Of a stretch of 64,000 bases of DNA, positions 13,656-25,808 are shown in pieces. Source of the DNA: Serilophus lunatus (Eukaryota > Chordata > Aves > Passeriformes > Eurylaimidae); contig VXBA01001834.1 of the NCBI GenBank assembly GCA_013399895.1, forward strand, positions 372,001 through 436,000, read 5' to 3'. Under the pieces are notes generated by a model that worked only from the letters and a program-made list of their open reading frames with translations, was not told where the DNA came from and did no database searches. The translations under genes were made by a program, and so were the position numbers. Positions within the stretch are counted from its first letter, which is position 1, and every line of letters begins with the position of its first letter.

Positions 13656-16243
13656 AACATCTCCAAGCAGTTTTGCCTTGTTACACACGGCGAGCATTTA
13701 TAATTCATGTAATTTTAAACTGTTACAGTCAGATTTAAGCAAAAAGATAAGATTACTGTTTCTCCGCTAAATATTACTTGTCCGAAACAAGATTTGCAAC
13801 AGAAGGCTTTAAAGAAAAACTGCAAATAGTTATTATAAAACATGAAGAGTATGATTCCCGATCCAAGCTCAAAATATCTATAGACATAAAATATAAGAGA
13901 GACAGGTTTTGTCTCTTGGATCTACTGTGTTTTGAATGAAGAACTATAAATGTCTGAGATATTATACAGTCTTAGGAGAAACCTGCTCTTTTTGCATTTT
14001 GCTAATGAAATTATGCATATAACATCCTTTGAAGATCATATTCTGATTTGCAATTTTTTACCCATGTCACAGATCAGCAAACCTATCTTCATGTGATATA
14101 AAAAGCAGAAAAAAAGTTTCTTGTGCAGCTTGGAGTCTGGGTTGTTATTTAGTTAGGGTTTTTTATTTCCTCGATACCTTTAGCCTTATTTTTGCTGTAC
14201 ACTTTCACAAGATTTTTTTTACATTGCTACCACCTAATGGTCATAATATCTTGCCTTAACTCTAATGGTAGTAATTTTGTCTCACTCATGTCTAGCTTTC
14301 AGACAGAAATCATACAATAGCTTTTGTCTTTTTATAAAAAAATAAAATAGTAGTAAAATACTAAAATTACTGCCAGACTTTCATCACCCATTTTTCTATT
14401 TGCATGGTAGTCTTTTTTCCTCAGTGTTCCTGAATTTCTGATGATAAAGAGGGTTGCGATTAATTTGCAGATAAAATAACCCTTCTCTAAATGCATGCTA
14501 CTCAATAAATGAACAAGCTGCTTACAGTAATTAAAGTAATGTCATGCTGTGCTCAAATTGCTTGTGCTAATAAAGCTAATTGGCAACAGCAAGCATTAAC
14601 TGTGATTAGTCATATGCATCTAATGTCATCACCAGTGCCTATAATTTTCTACACAGAGGGAATTTCACATCTGTTTTAAATCACTTGTCTGTTGTCTGCA
14701 TTGGTGTTCTTTCCAGTATTATTGAACCAAAGATTCTGTTACTACCATAGATGATAAAAAGTTGATTTTCTTTTTTCAAACAAAGGACTGCATAATAGAG
14801 AACAAGATATGAAGCATTTCCAATTTGCTTATTCCAAAATAAGCGCCTGATTTCAGCTGAATTAACAAATCTGCATTTTCCATCTTTTGCATATAGTCTG
14901 ATATTCCCCTCTACATAACGTAGATTGTTTGCAACAGAACATTCATTTACTCAATTTAGACTGCACACTGTATTTCTCAATAAAACGGATGAGTCAAAAG
15001 ATCCATTTTGTACTTGTTTTGGAAATTTGCAAGAAACTATTATCAGGAAAACAAGCTTTTGCACCATACACAGACTCCCAGCAATAAGTAGAACAATAAT
15101 TTTTTGTTGTATCAAACTAAAAAGGTGAATGTTAAATCCTCAAGAATGACAGGCCTGAAAATGCAGTCTTAGAGACCAAAATTTTACCAATAATTCATAC
15201 AAGTGTTCTTCATAAGTTATATTTATTGAACCTCTCCAATTCACTTAGCTTTCTAAGTTCTCTGTCCAAATGGATGCATTTTTCTAAAATTATAAAATGT
15301 TCTCAAGTTGTCCCACTGAGGTTTTTTTCCTATGCTGAATGGAGTAACTATTTAGTGTGTTAATATGTTTGCTACAGTTCTTTGCTTTTGTCCAGCTGCT
15401 TGGATTTATTGGTTTATGTTGAAATTTGGCCTTATGGCTCACACCTTCATTGACTATGTAAAAATATAGAACTGCCATAACACCTCAGGATCAGTAAAGG
15501 CAAACTACAATCCCAACTTACATAAAGAGGTGCCTCAATAAAAATAAAGGGAATATCCACTCTTCGAACAGCACTGGTAATCCCTTTTTTTGTTAATAGC
15601 AATTTATCTGACTTTTTCCACTTCCAATTTCAGGTTTATGGCCATTATTCAAAAAAGTTCTCTAGCTGATTGCAATTTCTTTTTTCTGAATCCCATTTCA
15701 GAGTATGATGAGGTTGTGGCCTTTCTTTCATCATTCTTCATTTTCTGAGACCAAGTTCCAGATCTACTCACAAATATCCTCATGTGATGCTACTCATATG
15801 TGTTATATGCACCACCATGATGGTAATACCAGTACTCTCACTTTTTTTACACAGAGACTTAAGTTTCACAAAATAACTTAGCTGGAAAGAGCCTGATACT
15901 TACCCATATCAAAACATCAAATTCTTAATCAGCTTCAATTTCTTGGGTTGTTTTTGATCATATAGACCACAAATGGTTTCATTTTGTTGAGGGTTTTGAG
16001 AGATATAGTATAAAACAACAATCTGAAATCACATCTGGAACTGGGGGCATTAACATTCATTTTATCAGTTGACAATATAAACTTTGTGAGATCACATTGA
16101 AAAGATCTGAGCCATTTCTTTGTGAGCTCAGAGGACAGTTAAATGGTTCACCTTAACCTCTACTTCTAAATTACAGGAAATATTATTTAACTTTCAAACG
16201 GCTTAGTTGGCAGCTTCCCATTTCTGAGAAGCAAAAATGGATC
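13656..16243. other. Intergenic; contains a possible conserved non-coding element
   Basis: AT-rich with no exon recognised. The stretch at 14450-14650 is unusually rich in homeodomain-type and ATGCAT-type sites and is listed separately. Confidence 0.5.
14450..14650. promoter_or_regulatory. Candidate conserved non-coding element (enhancer-like)
   Basis: Within 200 bases there are repeated TAAT/ATTA cores (GCGATTAATTTGC, ACAGTAATTAAAGTAATG, CTAATAAAGCTAATTGG, GTGATTAGTC), ATGCAT motifs at about 14491 and 14614, and a TGCTAAT/TTAGCA-type motif. The text is complex and free of simple repeats, in contrast to the surrounding AT-rich sequence. This is the style of deeply conserved vertebrate developmental enhancers. 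Conservation cannot be tested from one sequence, so this is a candidate only. Confidence 0.3.
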
Positions 16244-16757
16244 TGTCTTGGTTTTGGCCAGAATAGGGTAAATTTTCTTTCTAGAAGCTGATACAGTGCT
16301 TTGTTTTGGATTTAGGATGAGAATAATGTGGATAACACTCTGGCATTTCAGTCTATGCTAAGTAGTGCATAAATCTTTGTAAATCAAAGACTTCAGTTTC
16401 CCATGCTCTGCCACTGAGGAGGAGCACGAGAAGCTGGGAGGGAGCAGAGCCAGGACAGCTGACCTGTTCCATATCATAGAATGTCAGGCTCAGTATAGGA
16501 ACTGGGAGGAGTTGGCCTGGAGGGGCTGATCCCTCCTGGGGGATGGGCTGGGCATCAGTCAGTGAGTGGTGAGCAACTGTGTTTGTTGTGCATCACTTAT
16601 ATTTCTTGGAGATTTTTCCTCTCTCTTTTTTCCTTTTCATAACAGTTATTATTGCTGTTGTTAATATTAACTATAATTTCAATTATTAAACTGTTCTTAC
16701 CTCAATCTGTGAGATATTGCACGGTATTTAAGTGTTTGCTGGGGTTAAATCAGAACA
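16244..16757 (+). mobile_element. Solo LTR, avian ERVL-like
   Basis: The stretch starts with TGTCTTGGTTTTGGCC and ends with GGGGTTAAATCAGAACA, giving the TG...CA ends of an LTR about 514 bp long. Inside are a block resembling the LTR promoter region near 16475-16505 (a degenerate TATA-like TATAGGA) and a T-rich stretch followed by ATTAAACTGTTCTTACCTCA at about 16684, which looks like the LTR polyadenylation region. No internal retroviral genes flank it, so it is a solo LTR left by recombination. The flanking bases (GGATC before, ACCCC after) do not form an obvious target duplication. The family name rests on memory of avian ERVL LTRs. Confidence 0.7.
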
Positions 16758-18299
16758 ACCCCAAATACATTCTCAAGAGTTTTCATTTTTGACAGCTTGG
16801 ATAACTTTACAAGTTCCCAACACCTTTGTAATGACAGCACCACTTGTATTTTAAGAAATAGTCATCCTGTTTCTTGGGCACATAAAATCAGTAACCTATC
16901 TGTGTGAAGTCTCTAAAAAAATGCCTCGAGAGTACTCTGTATTTGATATTAGAACTCATCACCACCACCAAAAACCAGTTCTACTCTTTCTATCCAATAT
17001 AGTGAATTTACAAACCCTCTCCAGGGTGCACACTTAGGGCTCCTAATCTTGTGGATAACTGGGCATATAAGCTCAGTGAGAATGTTCTACAACTGCAGAC
17101 TTTCAAAACTCAGGTTTAGATGCTCTTTCATCTCAGTTACAGAAATTTACCACGACTGAAAAGAGACAGAGTGCGTATGATCAAATATGATGCAACCACA
17201 AAAAACCCTCAAATTGAAACTGATTATGAGGAAAAAACATGAAGTTTGTAACCAAAGGAGAGACGACAATGACAGGAAAATTGTAAATTTCTTGTATTTC
17301 CCCTCAGAGGTTTTGGGTGGATACTCTGCATCAGTAAGTATGGTAATGTATTTGTTGTGATAGGCCTTCAGGGGGGTCAAACAAGGGAGAAGTCCTCTGA
17401 CACCAGTGCTGCATATCAAGGGCAGAATAGAGAGTAATTGGTTTTGGTACAAGATGATAAATGGCAGATATGGAAAGTTGCGCCTCACAACTCTATGAGA
17501 TTCAGTACAAGCTAAACCTAACAACAGAAACAGAATACACTTTTAAATTTAGGGGTTATAAATTACTGATCAGAATTGACACCCATCTGAGGCACTTGAT
17601 TTGTCTGGTGGTACTTTAAGATATCATAGTATAGTTATTTAATTCCTTATAACTTTCCTAGTCACTGCTTCTATTGCTATCCTTCTCACTTTAAAAGCTT
17701 TATGGTTCTGTCCCTCACTAGGGATTTTACATCCCACAAAGTTACTTAATCTAACAGGTAAGTAGAGCAGTAAGGGGCAAGTTGACCTGCCTGAGAAAGA
17801 AATGCAATACACTACTACTCATGTAATTGCTGTTCAGTGTCAAAGAATATCACTTAAATTTTATTTGTATTTAATGTTCTTCTGAATTGTAAGCAAGAAA
17901 TTTGAAAGTATTAACTATGAAGCTGATCTTTCTTTTGCATTCCCCAACACAGACACTAAGTCAATCCATTGTCACAAGGATGGAGGAATGGGAGTAAGGA
18001 GTATTTTAGGAAAAAAAAAACCCCAAACCCAAACTGTTTTTATTAAAGGACTATCAGCATAGTTCAGTTACTGAACATAATTACATGGTTACATGTGCCA
18101 GCTCTTTCCTTAGGCTTTCATGATAATCATTGGAGTGGCAGATTCCTCTAGGGTATTACTTAGGATCTATCTAGCACAGCTCAGCAGTGCTGCCTTCTCA
18201 AATATTAAAAAACAATGAAGTCACTTCTTTCAGACTAAATAAACATTAGATGGTACTAACAGATTGGTACAGGTAATCCCGGTTTTTTAAAAATGCGAA

Positions 18300-18323
18300 T
18301 TAGTCTTAATGTTAGTCTTAATG
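18300..18323. repeat. 12-bp tandem duplication
   Basis: The unit TTAGTCTTAATG occurs twice head to tail with no mismatch. It is too short for any inferred function and looks like a small replication-slippage duplication. Confidence 0.8.
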
Positions 18324-18743
18324 CTCTACACCACCACAATACCAGTCATATACCAAGTGGTACTTTAGTAACTGGTAAAATACATTTTTCTGTGGCAACG
18401 TTTCACCAATACAAAAGTGCCCAATTCTGTCTAAATCTCAGTTTGATAGCTTGGTTTTATTTTAAGTGCATAGGGAGCATTATAAATGTCATGGCAGTAT
18501 TTCAATACTACAGCCAAGTTTCCTGATTTTTTTTTATTATGCAGTTAGTCCACAGTAGTAAGATGGTTCCAGTGAATTAAGGATTTCAAAAATTCTCTTG
18601 TAAGATAGAGTTGTCAAGCTTTTCCTTCCTTATTCTTTCACAGCCACAACAGTCAGATTTATATTAGTGATTGCAGTAATACAGATGACACGTGCCATTA
18701 AGTTGTACTACACTGTTTATTGGATGTGCTCAAATTGTGAAAA

Positions 18744-18760
18744 GGGGGGATTTCCCCCCC
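18744..18760. promoter_or_regulatory. G/C palindrome with perfect kappa-B-like core
   Basis: GGGGGGATTTCCCCCCC forms a near-perfect inverted repeat with GGGGATTTCC at its centre, which fits the NF-kappa-B consensus GGGRNNYYCC. There is no gene start close by, so a regulatory role is unproven. Confidence 0.35.
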
Positions 18761-19321
18761 TGTACTAGTTTTGAAAGGGCAGCTGTATCTTTTAACATCA
18801 CATTAACAGCTATTTGAGAACATGCTCTTACTACTGGGTTCTCTGAAGTTGTAAACAGTTGTAAAACTTGATTAAAATAACAAAGGCTTTCATCTCAAAC
18901 CAAATTAAGCATTCATATTTTTATTTAACAACTACAATCTGCTGGTAAATTGCCTTATCTCAACCAACGAGTTGTTTACCATCTTATCCTCTTCCCTGGT
19001 CTGTCTGAGAAGGTAGGGGATAGAGCGACTGGGCAGGCACCTGGTGTCCAGCCGAGGTCAAGCCATTACAAGAGGTAAATTACGGTACTGAAAGCAACAG
19101 CAGTACGTATGAAGTGAAATTCTAGTCTTTGTTACACAGATTTGCAGAAGAGAGGTTTTAATTACCTCTTTCAGCTTTAGACATATGTGCTTTTATTTAT
19201 CAGCCTTCATCTCCATTTAACTTCTAACATCAATGAAAAAGGAACTTTCCCCTCATAAACACCTATGTCTTGAGTATGATTTTTGCAGTTCATTCCACCT
19301 TTACGCAATCCCAAATCTTAG

Positions 19322-19482
19322 TTACATGAAATCCTTCATGAGAAATCCAGCAAGAGAGAACGCCAAATGCAATGCTGGCAGGAGTCTTAGTGCATAGTAA
19401 GCCAGTGCTTCTTGTACTGTAAAATAATTCAAAAGCTTCAAGCATTTATCTGCCACACTATTTGTTACTGTCATCTTTTGAC
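19322..19482 (-). other. Weak candidate 3'-terminal exon
   Basis: On the minus strand a good acceptor (GGTTTTTTTTCCTAG) ends at 19483. It is followed by 161 nt open to a TAA at 19322-19324 (2 nt plus 53 codons including the stop). The encoded end is leucine-rich and protein-like: MTVTNSVADKCLKLLNYF, then VQEALAYYALRLLPALHLAF, then a short tail ending KDFM. I do not recognise the sequence, and no matching upstream exon was found. It could be chance, a pseudogene piece, or the last exon of an unannotated transcript. Confidence 0.15.
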
Positions 19483-20340
19483 CTAGGAAAAAAAACCTCA
19501 TCCCAAGCACTGTTCCCTTTTCTTTAGTTCTGCAAGAAATTACTGATAAAAGCACTTGGATAAAAAGAAGCCACTTAAAATTAAGAGCATCAAGCAGTAT
19601 TGCCATAGATTCTGCTCTCTCGCTTCTCAGAGTGGTTTATTTCAAAGTTCAAGTACTACACATGCAGTACAGTTACTGCAGTGTTTGATCAGTTCCACCC
19701 TCAGCCACTACAGAAGCTGCTGCGGCAGCAGTAAACAAAGAGCAATCCCTACTCACAGATTCAGAAAGCTGAAGACCTAATAAATGCATGTCAGCTTAGC
19801 AGTGACCCTCGTTGCCTTTACTTCCCTCAATGGGAAAGCTGTAGCTAATAGAACAGCTTATGCTTACTTTTGAGTCTCTAAGACATTCTTAAGATATTTG
19901 TAGCACAGCTCAAGGCCATACACTGTTTATAAACGAAGTTATTCTTACCCCATTTGACCGCAGAGCAGAAAGGGCAAAAACGTTTATTGTTATGAAAATA
20001 TACAGTGAAGGTTGCCAGAAGTAGCAGTATCCAAAGAGAGAAAGACTAATTGGATCAAAGCTGGAACAAATCAAAAGCCCAGAAGCCATATTAAGTCCTG
20101 CAGTCAGATAAGAGCCTGTGAAATACCCTGAAGATATATATGATTGGGTGCTAAAGTAGTCTTAAAAATTATCTTTAAAATTAACTAATCACTCTTTCGA
20201 ACATGCCATACTGACCATCATATCTTTTACATATAAATGAAGACTAAAGCCATCGTCTTCACAGCAAGTATGTACAAAGGAATGTTTCTTAAGACAACTG
20301 ATGCTAATAGAAAACTATCAACCTTATAATTTTTGTATAG

Positions 20341-20354
20341 CAGCAGCAGCAGCA
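20341..20354 (+). repeat. Short CAG run
   Basis: Four to five CAG units in a row in intergenic sequence, beyond the predicted end of PPP6R3. No coding context. Confidence 0.7.
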
Positions 20355-23274
20355 ATCATTTGAGTTTCCGAATCTTCACATTTCTAGGGTCAGATTTCAG
20401 TATGTAATACTCAGCCTGCACCATCAGTATAAATTCTGATATCGTACTAACAATTCGTTCAGAGTATTCCATATGTATTTGCTTCTTCTATTGCTACTCA
20501 CAACTTAAATCCTTTCCCCTCATGAATAACTTGACACAGGAATCACTGCCATGAACCATGAAGACAATTCTCCCAGGAGTACGAGGCCATTCAGAGGTTC
20601 ACTTTTACAGTAGTTCATTTAACCTTTTCCTAGCTCACTCAAGTGTTGCAATGGCTAAAAGAAATTAAAAACTTGCTTAAGAACTTCGAATTGCCTTCCC
20701 CTGCCTTCAAAGCTTAACTTAGTCATTTACCTTTCTTTCTTTCAAGCCAGTATCTTGATACTTGCAAGCGATTATCTTTCCATTTGACTGCTGCCTATCT
20801 ATAACCATTTCGCATATTTGCAACCATGAAGAATTTCTTGCTCTTCGTGAATGTGTTCCATTGTAACCAGGTGATCTAGTGTCTGTATGAGTGTCACACT
20901 ACCACAATATTGCTTTCTTTATTCCTTTCCAGGCACTTGGCACAAAAACGCATTTGGAATTAGCAGCTATTCATCTCCCTGAAGGAACTGGTCAGTCATT
21001 TAGCACATACTCCACACTTTCTTATATAACAGAAAAGGATGCTGGAGAATAGCTCAAATGGAAAAGCATCGAGCACCCACATGTGCAAATTCAAGCTTAA
21101 CCTAACCACCGACCTGCACCTAGTTTTACAAAGGAAGTCCTTTTCTGAGATACTGCATTACAGATCATAGTTCCCACTCGGACATGCCTTACTGTAAGAG
21201 GAACACTCCCTTCAAAGCTGGGTGATCCGCAAAGCCCTTTCTGTGCAGGCTGTTCAGGTCACACTGGGATGCCTGGGGACAGGTCCTGCAAGCACCGTCT
21301 ATAGATCAGAAATCAGGCAGCTACTGATGAGTAGCAGGTAACCACCCACGTGAATTTATTTCCTTTGGACTGTTTTCAGCATGCATTAGGCCACTCCTTA
21401 GAGCAGCTAAAGGCTCGTTTCACCACAGCCAATAGACTCTACCTTTCTCAGACAGGGTGTTAGAATGGTTTATACCTGGGCAACTCCAAATGCGAAGCTG
21501 CAATCAACTTGTCTGTCTTCGTCATGACAGTACTGGTGACACTTGCTGAAGCATACAGATCTCGCTGTTATATCAGGATAAAAAATTTAATGCGATACGA
21601 GGAATAGATAAACAGCACCAGTACAAGCTTCCAGAGGAACCACTTTTGGCTGAACTGGACAGATATACATTCTTGCCTGGGAAGCTACACATTAGCAAAG
21701 AAGTTTCAAATATATCAAGCAGCTGGACTATGAGAAAATCAGAGAAATCATCTGATGAAAGCTGACCTTTGCCTCAAAGACCAGAGGCACCGCTTCTCCT
21801 TCCATCAAGATACCTTCAGCCTGGCTAGAGTCCACTGACAGTGTCTACACATGCAGACAGGAGCCTGAAATGCTTCGGAACAAGCTGTACCACACACAGA
21901 AGTATCTCTTCTTCCTAGTATTCTACAGTTTAGTGCACTTAGGAAAAGCACCACAGTACTGCTGCTAGCCATGTTAAGAGGGTATATCCTACACACTGAT
22001 GTGTACTGCACATAGGTGTGAATCTATATATATTTATAGTTTAGTTAAAAATTGTCCTAAGTGCCTGGACACGGCAATCCGTATGAAATACACACAAACC
22101 AGGTAACTAACCCTTGAAACAATTTAGTTATCAGGGAGTCATCCATCACTCCCCAAGTTCAGAGACTTGTCTTTAGAGTACTTCAAACTAGACATGCACA
22201 GTACCAGCATCTCATCTGAAAGCACAATTCAGGAATAGTTTAGCAGTGACTCCAGAGAGCAACCACCCTTTTTAACAAATACAGCATTAACAACTGTTTC
22301 TACAAAGATACAGGAGGAAAGGTGCTATGAACAACTCCCAACAACAAAATAAACAAGGTCACTTGAGTTTCCCAGCAGCATCAGGACGTTTATCTTTGAA
22401 TCTTGTGCCTCCGTCTGATAAAAAAAATACTAGAAGATGGTCAATTCTTTGTATCTTTCATTTGAAAACCCAGCAAAAAAAGGATTTTCCCAACACTTAA
22501 TTCTGCTTGCTGTAAGGAAAAGCACATTTTACTTACAACATATGCAGTCAGGCTTCAGTGTCCTGGCCAAAGAACCAGGTTAGTGTATTACACAAGGTGA
22601 AATTGTCACAACCTTTTACAGATAATTGGTGTAGGTAACAGGGGAATGCAAGAACTCCTCCTAGTTAAGATAGGAAGAGTAGCACACAGTGGAGTTCAAA
22701 AGCTGACCCAAGAGATCCATACCAGGCTCAAGTTCCATCTGGAAAAGTGAAGTATGTGTATTAGTCCCTTAAGAATAAATCACCAATCAACCTATCATCC
22801 AGAGATCAAAGTAGTGAGATAACCAGATAAACTTTCCCTGTGCAAGTGGGCAAGCTCAGTCTCGTGAGCCAAATGACAAAATCTACTCAGCCACAGCTAG
22901 GCAAGGTTTTGTTTCCTTACTCTGGGTGGCTGTATGCCAAAAGACAATCAGAATCCATGTTTTCAGACATAGAGAACACAGATCGCAGGAAAGCACTCAC
23001 ATCTTATACAACTCTGAGATCCAGTATGAGAAGGGAGAATGCTTCTTCTGATGAAGGCCCTAGAATCACAATTGCAGCATTTAATCTATGGCCAGAAAAA
23101 TAAAGGTATTTACTGATTTAGAGATTATAAAAATACAGAAAAAGCTCCCCCCCTCCAATCAAAAATTATGCAAACACTAAGCCCAGACTCATCTAAGAGA
23201 AATTCTGAAAGATAATCACTAGCAAAACCCAAGGTAAAGTTCAGCTCTTTTCACTGCTTCAGCTTGTGGCAGAA

Positions 23275-23320
23275 GAGTAAGAGATTTCGAGTAAGAGATT
23301 TCCTAGTGACATCACTAGGA
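23275..23320. repeat. 14-bp tandem repeat abutting a 20-bp palindrome
   Basis: GAGTAAGAGATTTC is repeated exactly twice (23275-23302). The last two bases of the second copy begin an inverted repeat, TCCTAGTGA-CA-TCACTAGGA (23301-23320), with 9-bp arms and a 2-base centre. The centre contains TGACATCA, close to a CRE/AP-1 site. Both pieces are exact in the sequence; function is unknown. Confidence 0.75.
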
Positions 23321-25675
23321 CAAGTGTGATTACACCAAGTCCTTAACCAAGACTAAACACAGGACAAATCACAAGTTGGAGCAATTTGAAACAACAGCCA
23401 AGCAAGGTCTGAGCAAGTCCAAAAATTTTTGTGAACCCTCCTAGTTAAAGAAAACAGGAAGATGCCTTTACTTTTACGCTAAGAATATATTTTTTAATTT
23501 TATTGCCTCAGTCTCCCTCCATACTGTATATAACCTTACACATTCAAAAAATAATGGAACAGAAGGATGCCAAATTCTTACCTGTTAGCAACTAAGATGC
23601 AGAAACTAAAAGATAAACGTTAAAAACTTTACAAAGAGGCTTGTTGCAATAACTGCCATTTTCCACCAATTTGGGAAACAATACAGACACTTTTATAATG
23701 AAACTCATAACACTTATACTACACTGGAGAAAGCACTATTTATTCTGAGACAGTCAGAAGTGATTAAGTCTATTAATAGAGCCAGTTATATACAGTAAAT
23801 ACTTCCTGATATAACTGTGTAAGACATAAGTCAGAAGACAAAATAAAATCCAAGGAAATTAACACTAATTTAAACAGAAAGTTTATAATGAACAACAGTA
23901 ACAACCTGATTCATTGTCCTCACAAGTCTTTTGTAACTCCTCAGTGGATTTCACACAAAGAACGGTTGTCACATAAGTTTCCACAGAAGTATGCGGACGA
24001 CAATACACAACTCACTGTTTCCAAGAGGTAGATACAAGGCTTAATAGGTGCAAAAATGTCAACTTCACTCAAGAGCATGGTCACACTGGATTGCATGTGC
24101 AATGACAACATGAGATTGTTTCCACTATTCTGTTGTCTTCTCAACTACCTGCCAACTCACTGAACGGGGGAATGCTTGCTTAATTTACAGCAGTGTTAGT
24201 CAGAATGACGGCTTAAGCTTTTACTTAAATGGAATAATCTTGCTATAAATCTCGAACAGGGTTTACATTTAAAAAAAAATCATTTAGCTGGTCAAGAAGT
24301 CCACTCTGCCAGGTGTGAAGAGGCAATGAGCGACTGCACATATTACCGGTATAGCCACTTTAAAAAACACACTCCTGACTGAGTAAAAATCCTTTAGCAG
24401 AGAAGTCCTGAGGGCTAAATCCATTGTGCTTTCATATCAACTGACATCACTATTCCTCAGTTTCACATGACTGAGCCTTTAGCTCTTTTGAACAGCAGTG
24501 TGGAATGTGGCAGTGGACAAGCCCTTCAAAGTAAGTTTATTTCGTCCTAGTTGCTGCCACATACATTGTAAGAACTCAAACCTGTATGAAGGTATTACAC
24601 TTTAGTGTGTGTTGCAAATGTATTAAAATACCTTTGCATAAAAAAGACAAATTCCATTGCATGAAAGCCAAATTTCATTGAATAGGTTGGGTAACAGCCT
24701 TTCAGAAGGATTCTCCCAGTATGTTCAAATCTTTGTAAGGCGACGTGAGCAGCATATCAACAGCAGTGTTGAAAAAAGATGGCAAAAGGGTGTGTGCGCG
24801 TGTATGGGTGTGTCCCAAAACACACCTACAAAGCTTTCCCTTCAAGTTCAGGATTCCTTGTGCAAGTAACACAGTTAGTGGGTAAAACACACCCTACACT
24901 TCCTCAAAGCAAGCTCAACATTATATCAAATCTCACTTCCCACAGAAGCAATTAAAACGAACAATAAATGCAACACTAAGGAAGAACCTTTAAATTACCT
25001 TTAGGTTAGCCAACCTTTTCTCTCTAATGCATCCTTTAGTGGGATGGCAAACCGCAATGAAGAGCGAATTAATTCCACTCACCAATTCCCACATCTCCAC
25101 TCAACTGATATTACTTAACAGAAATGAAGGCAGGAGACAAAATATTCCACTTTTTCAGTTTTTGAGCTCAGTATGAACTTGTCAGCAGACTGATATGACA
25201 GTTGATTAGCAGAAGGACAAACACTAGAAGACTGCTAACCTGCAGGCAACAGGACTTAAAATTCAATTTCCACTACTATATTCTCCAGTTTTCATGGCTA
25301 TGTAGTTGACAAATCAACCTGTCAGCAAGGGACAAACTGCTCCATTGGAAAGGACAGAAGTTTTACTCCCTACAAGCATCAAACTTATGTAAACCAACAC
25401 ATTGCTCGGCTGTATTTGGAATTTCTACCTGACACCAATTCGCATGTTGAAATGAGCAGTTTTGTTTCCAAAACCACTTGTTCAGTAGCAGGTCAGAATG
25501 TGACATGAGGAGAGCTGCCAGCCTTAAAGCTAACATACAAAATGGTTTTGGTCAAGCTGATCTGGAAGTTGCTTCTTCAGTTGGGAATTACAACTTAGAA
25601 ACTGATAACTGATTCCATTACTCATAGTGTACAAGTAAAAGAGCAACCATAGTTACCAATTCCACCTATGACATT

Positions 25676-25689
25676 GGGGGTTTTCCCCC
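25676..25689. promoter_or_regulatory. GGGGGTTTTCCCCC palindrome (kappa-B-like)
   Basis: An inverted repeat of five G and five C around TTTT, fitting GGGRNNYYCC at its core. It lies about 100 bases past the predicted PPP6R3 poly(A) site. It could equally act as a hairpin in read-through RNA. No function is shown. Confidence 0.3.
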
Positions 25690-25792
25690 TCAATTTTTAC
25701 ATAATTTATCAGTCTGTAAAAATTTCCAACGACGAGTGCACTGAACTTTGCAGAAAATCCAAGAGAGAAAGCAGTAAGGGCAATGACATACA

Positions 25793-25808
25793 TGTGGGTT
25801 TTTTTATT
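25793..25808 (-). terminator. PPP6R3: Predicted PPP6R3 polyadenylation site
   Basis: AATAAA at 25808-25803 is followed 9 nt later by a CA dinucleotide (cleavage about 25793) and then UGUAUGU, a GU-rich downstream element. The arrangement is that of a standard vertebrate poly(A) site, with slightly short spacing. Confidence 0.55.

Larger units (their letters stand above)
16758..25792. other. Intergenic between LTR and PPP6R3 3' end
   Basis: No gene could be firmly supported. Items listed separately are a 12-bp tandem duplication (18300-18323), a G6/C7 palindrome (18744-18760), one weak candidate exon (19322-19482, minus), a short CAG run at about 20341-20354, a 14-bp tandem repeat abutting a palindrome (23275-23320), and a G5-T4-C5 palindrome (25676-25689). 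Part of this stretch could belong to longer alternative 3' UTRs of PPP6R3: further AATAAA hexamers on the minus strand occur near 24536 and 23739. No galanin exon, the expected next gene in mammals, was recognised on either strand. Confidence 0.5.

Noticed and set aside
17147..17524. 125-codon minus-strand open frame
   Set aside because: No recognisable family and no supporting acceptor/donor or neighbouring exon; treated as chance.
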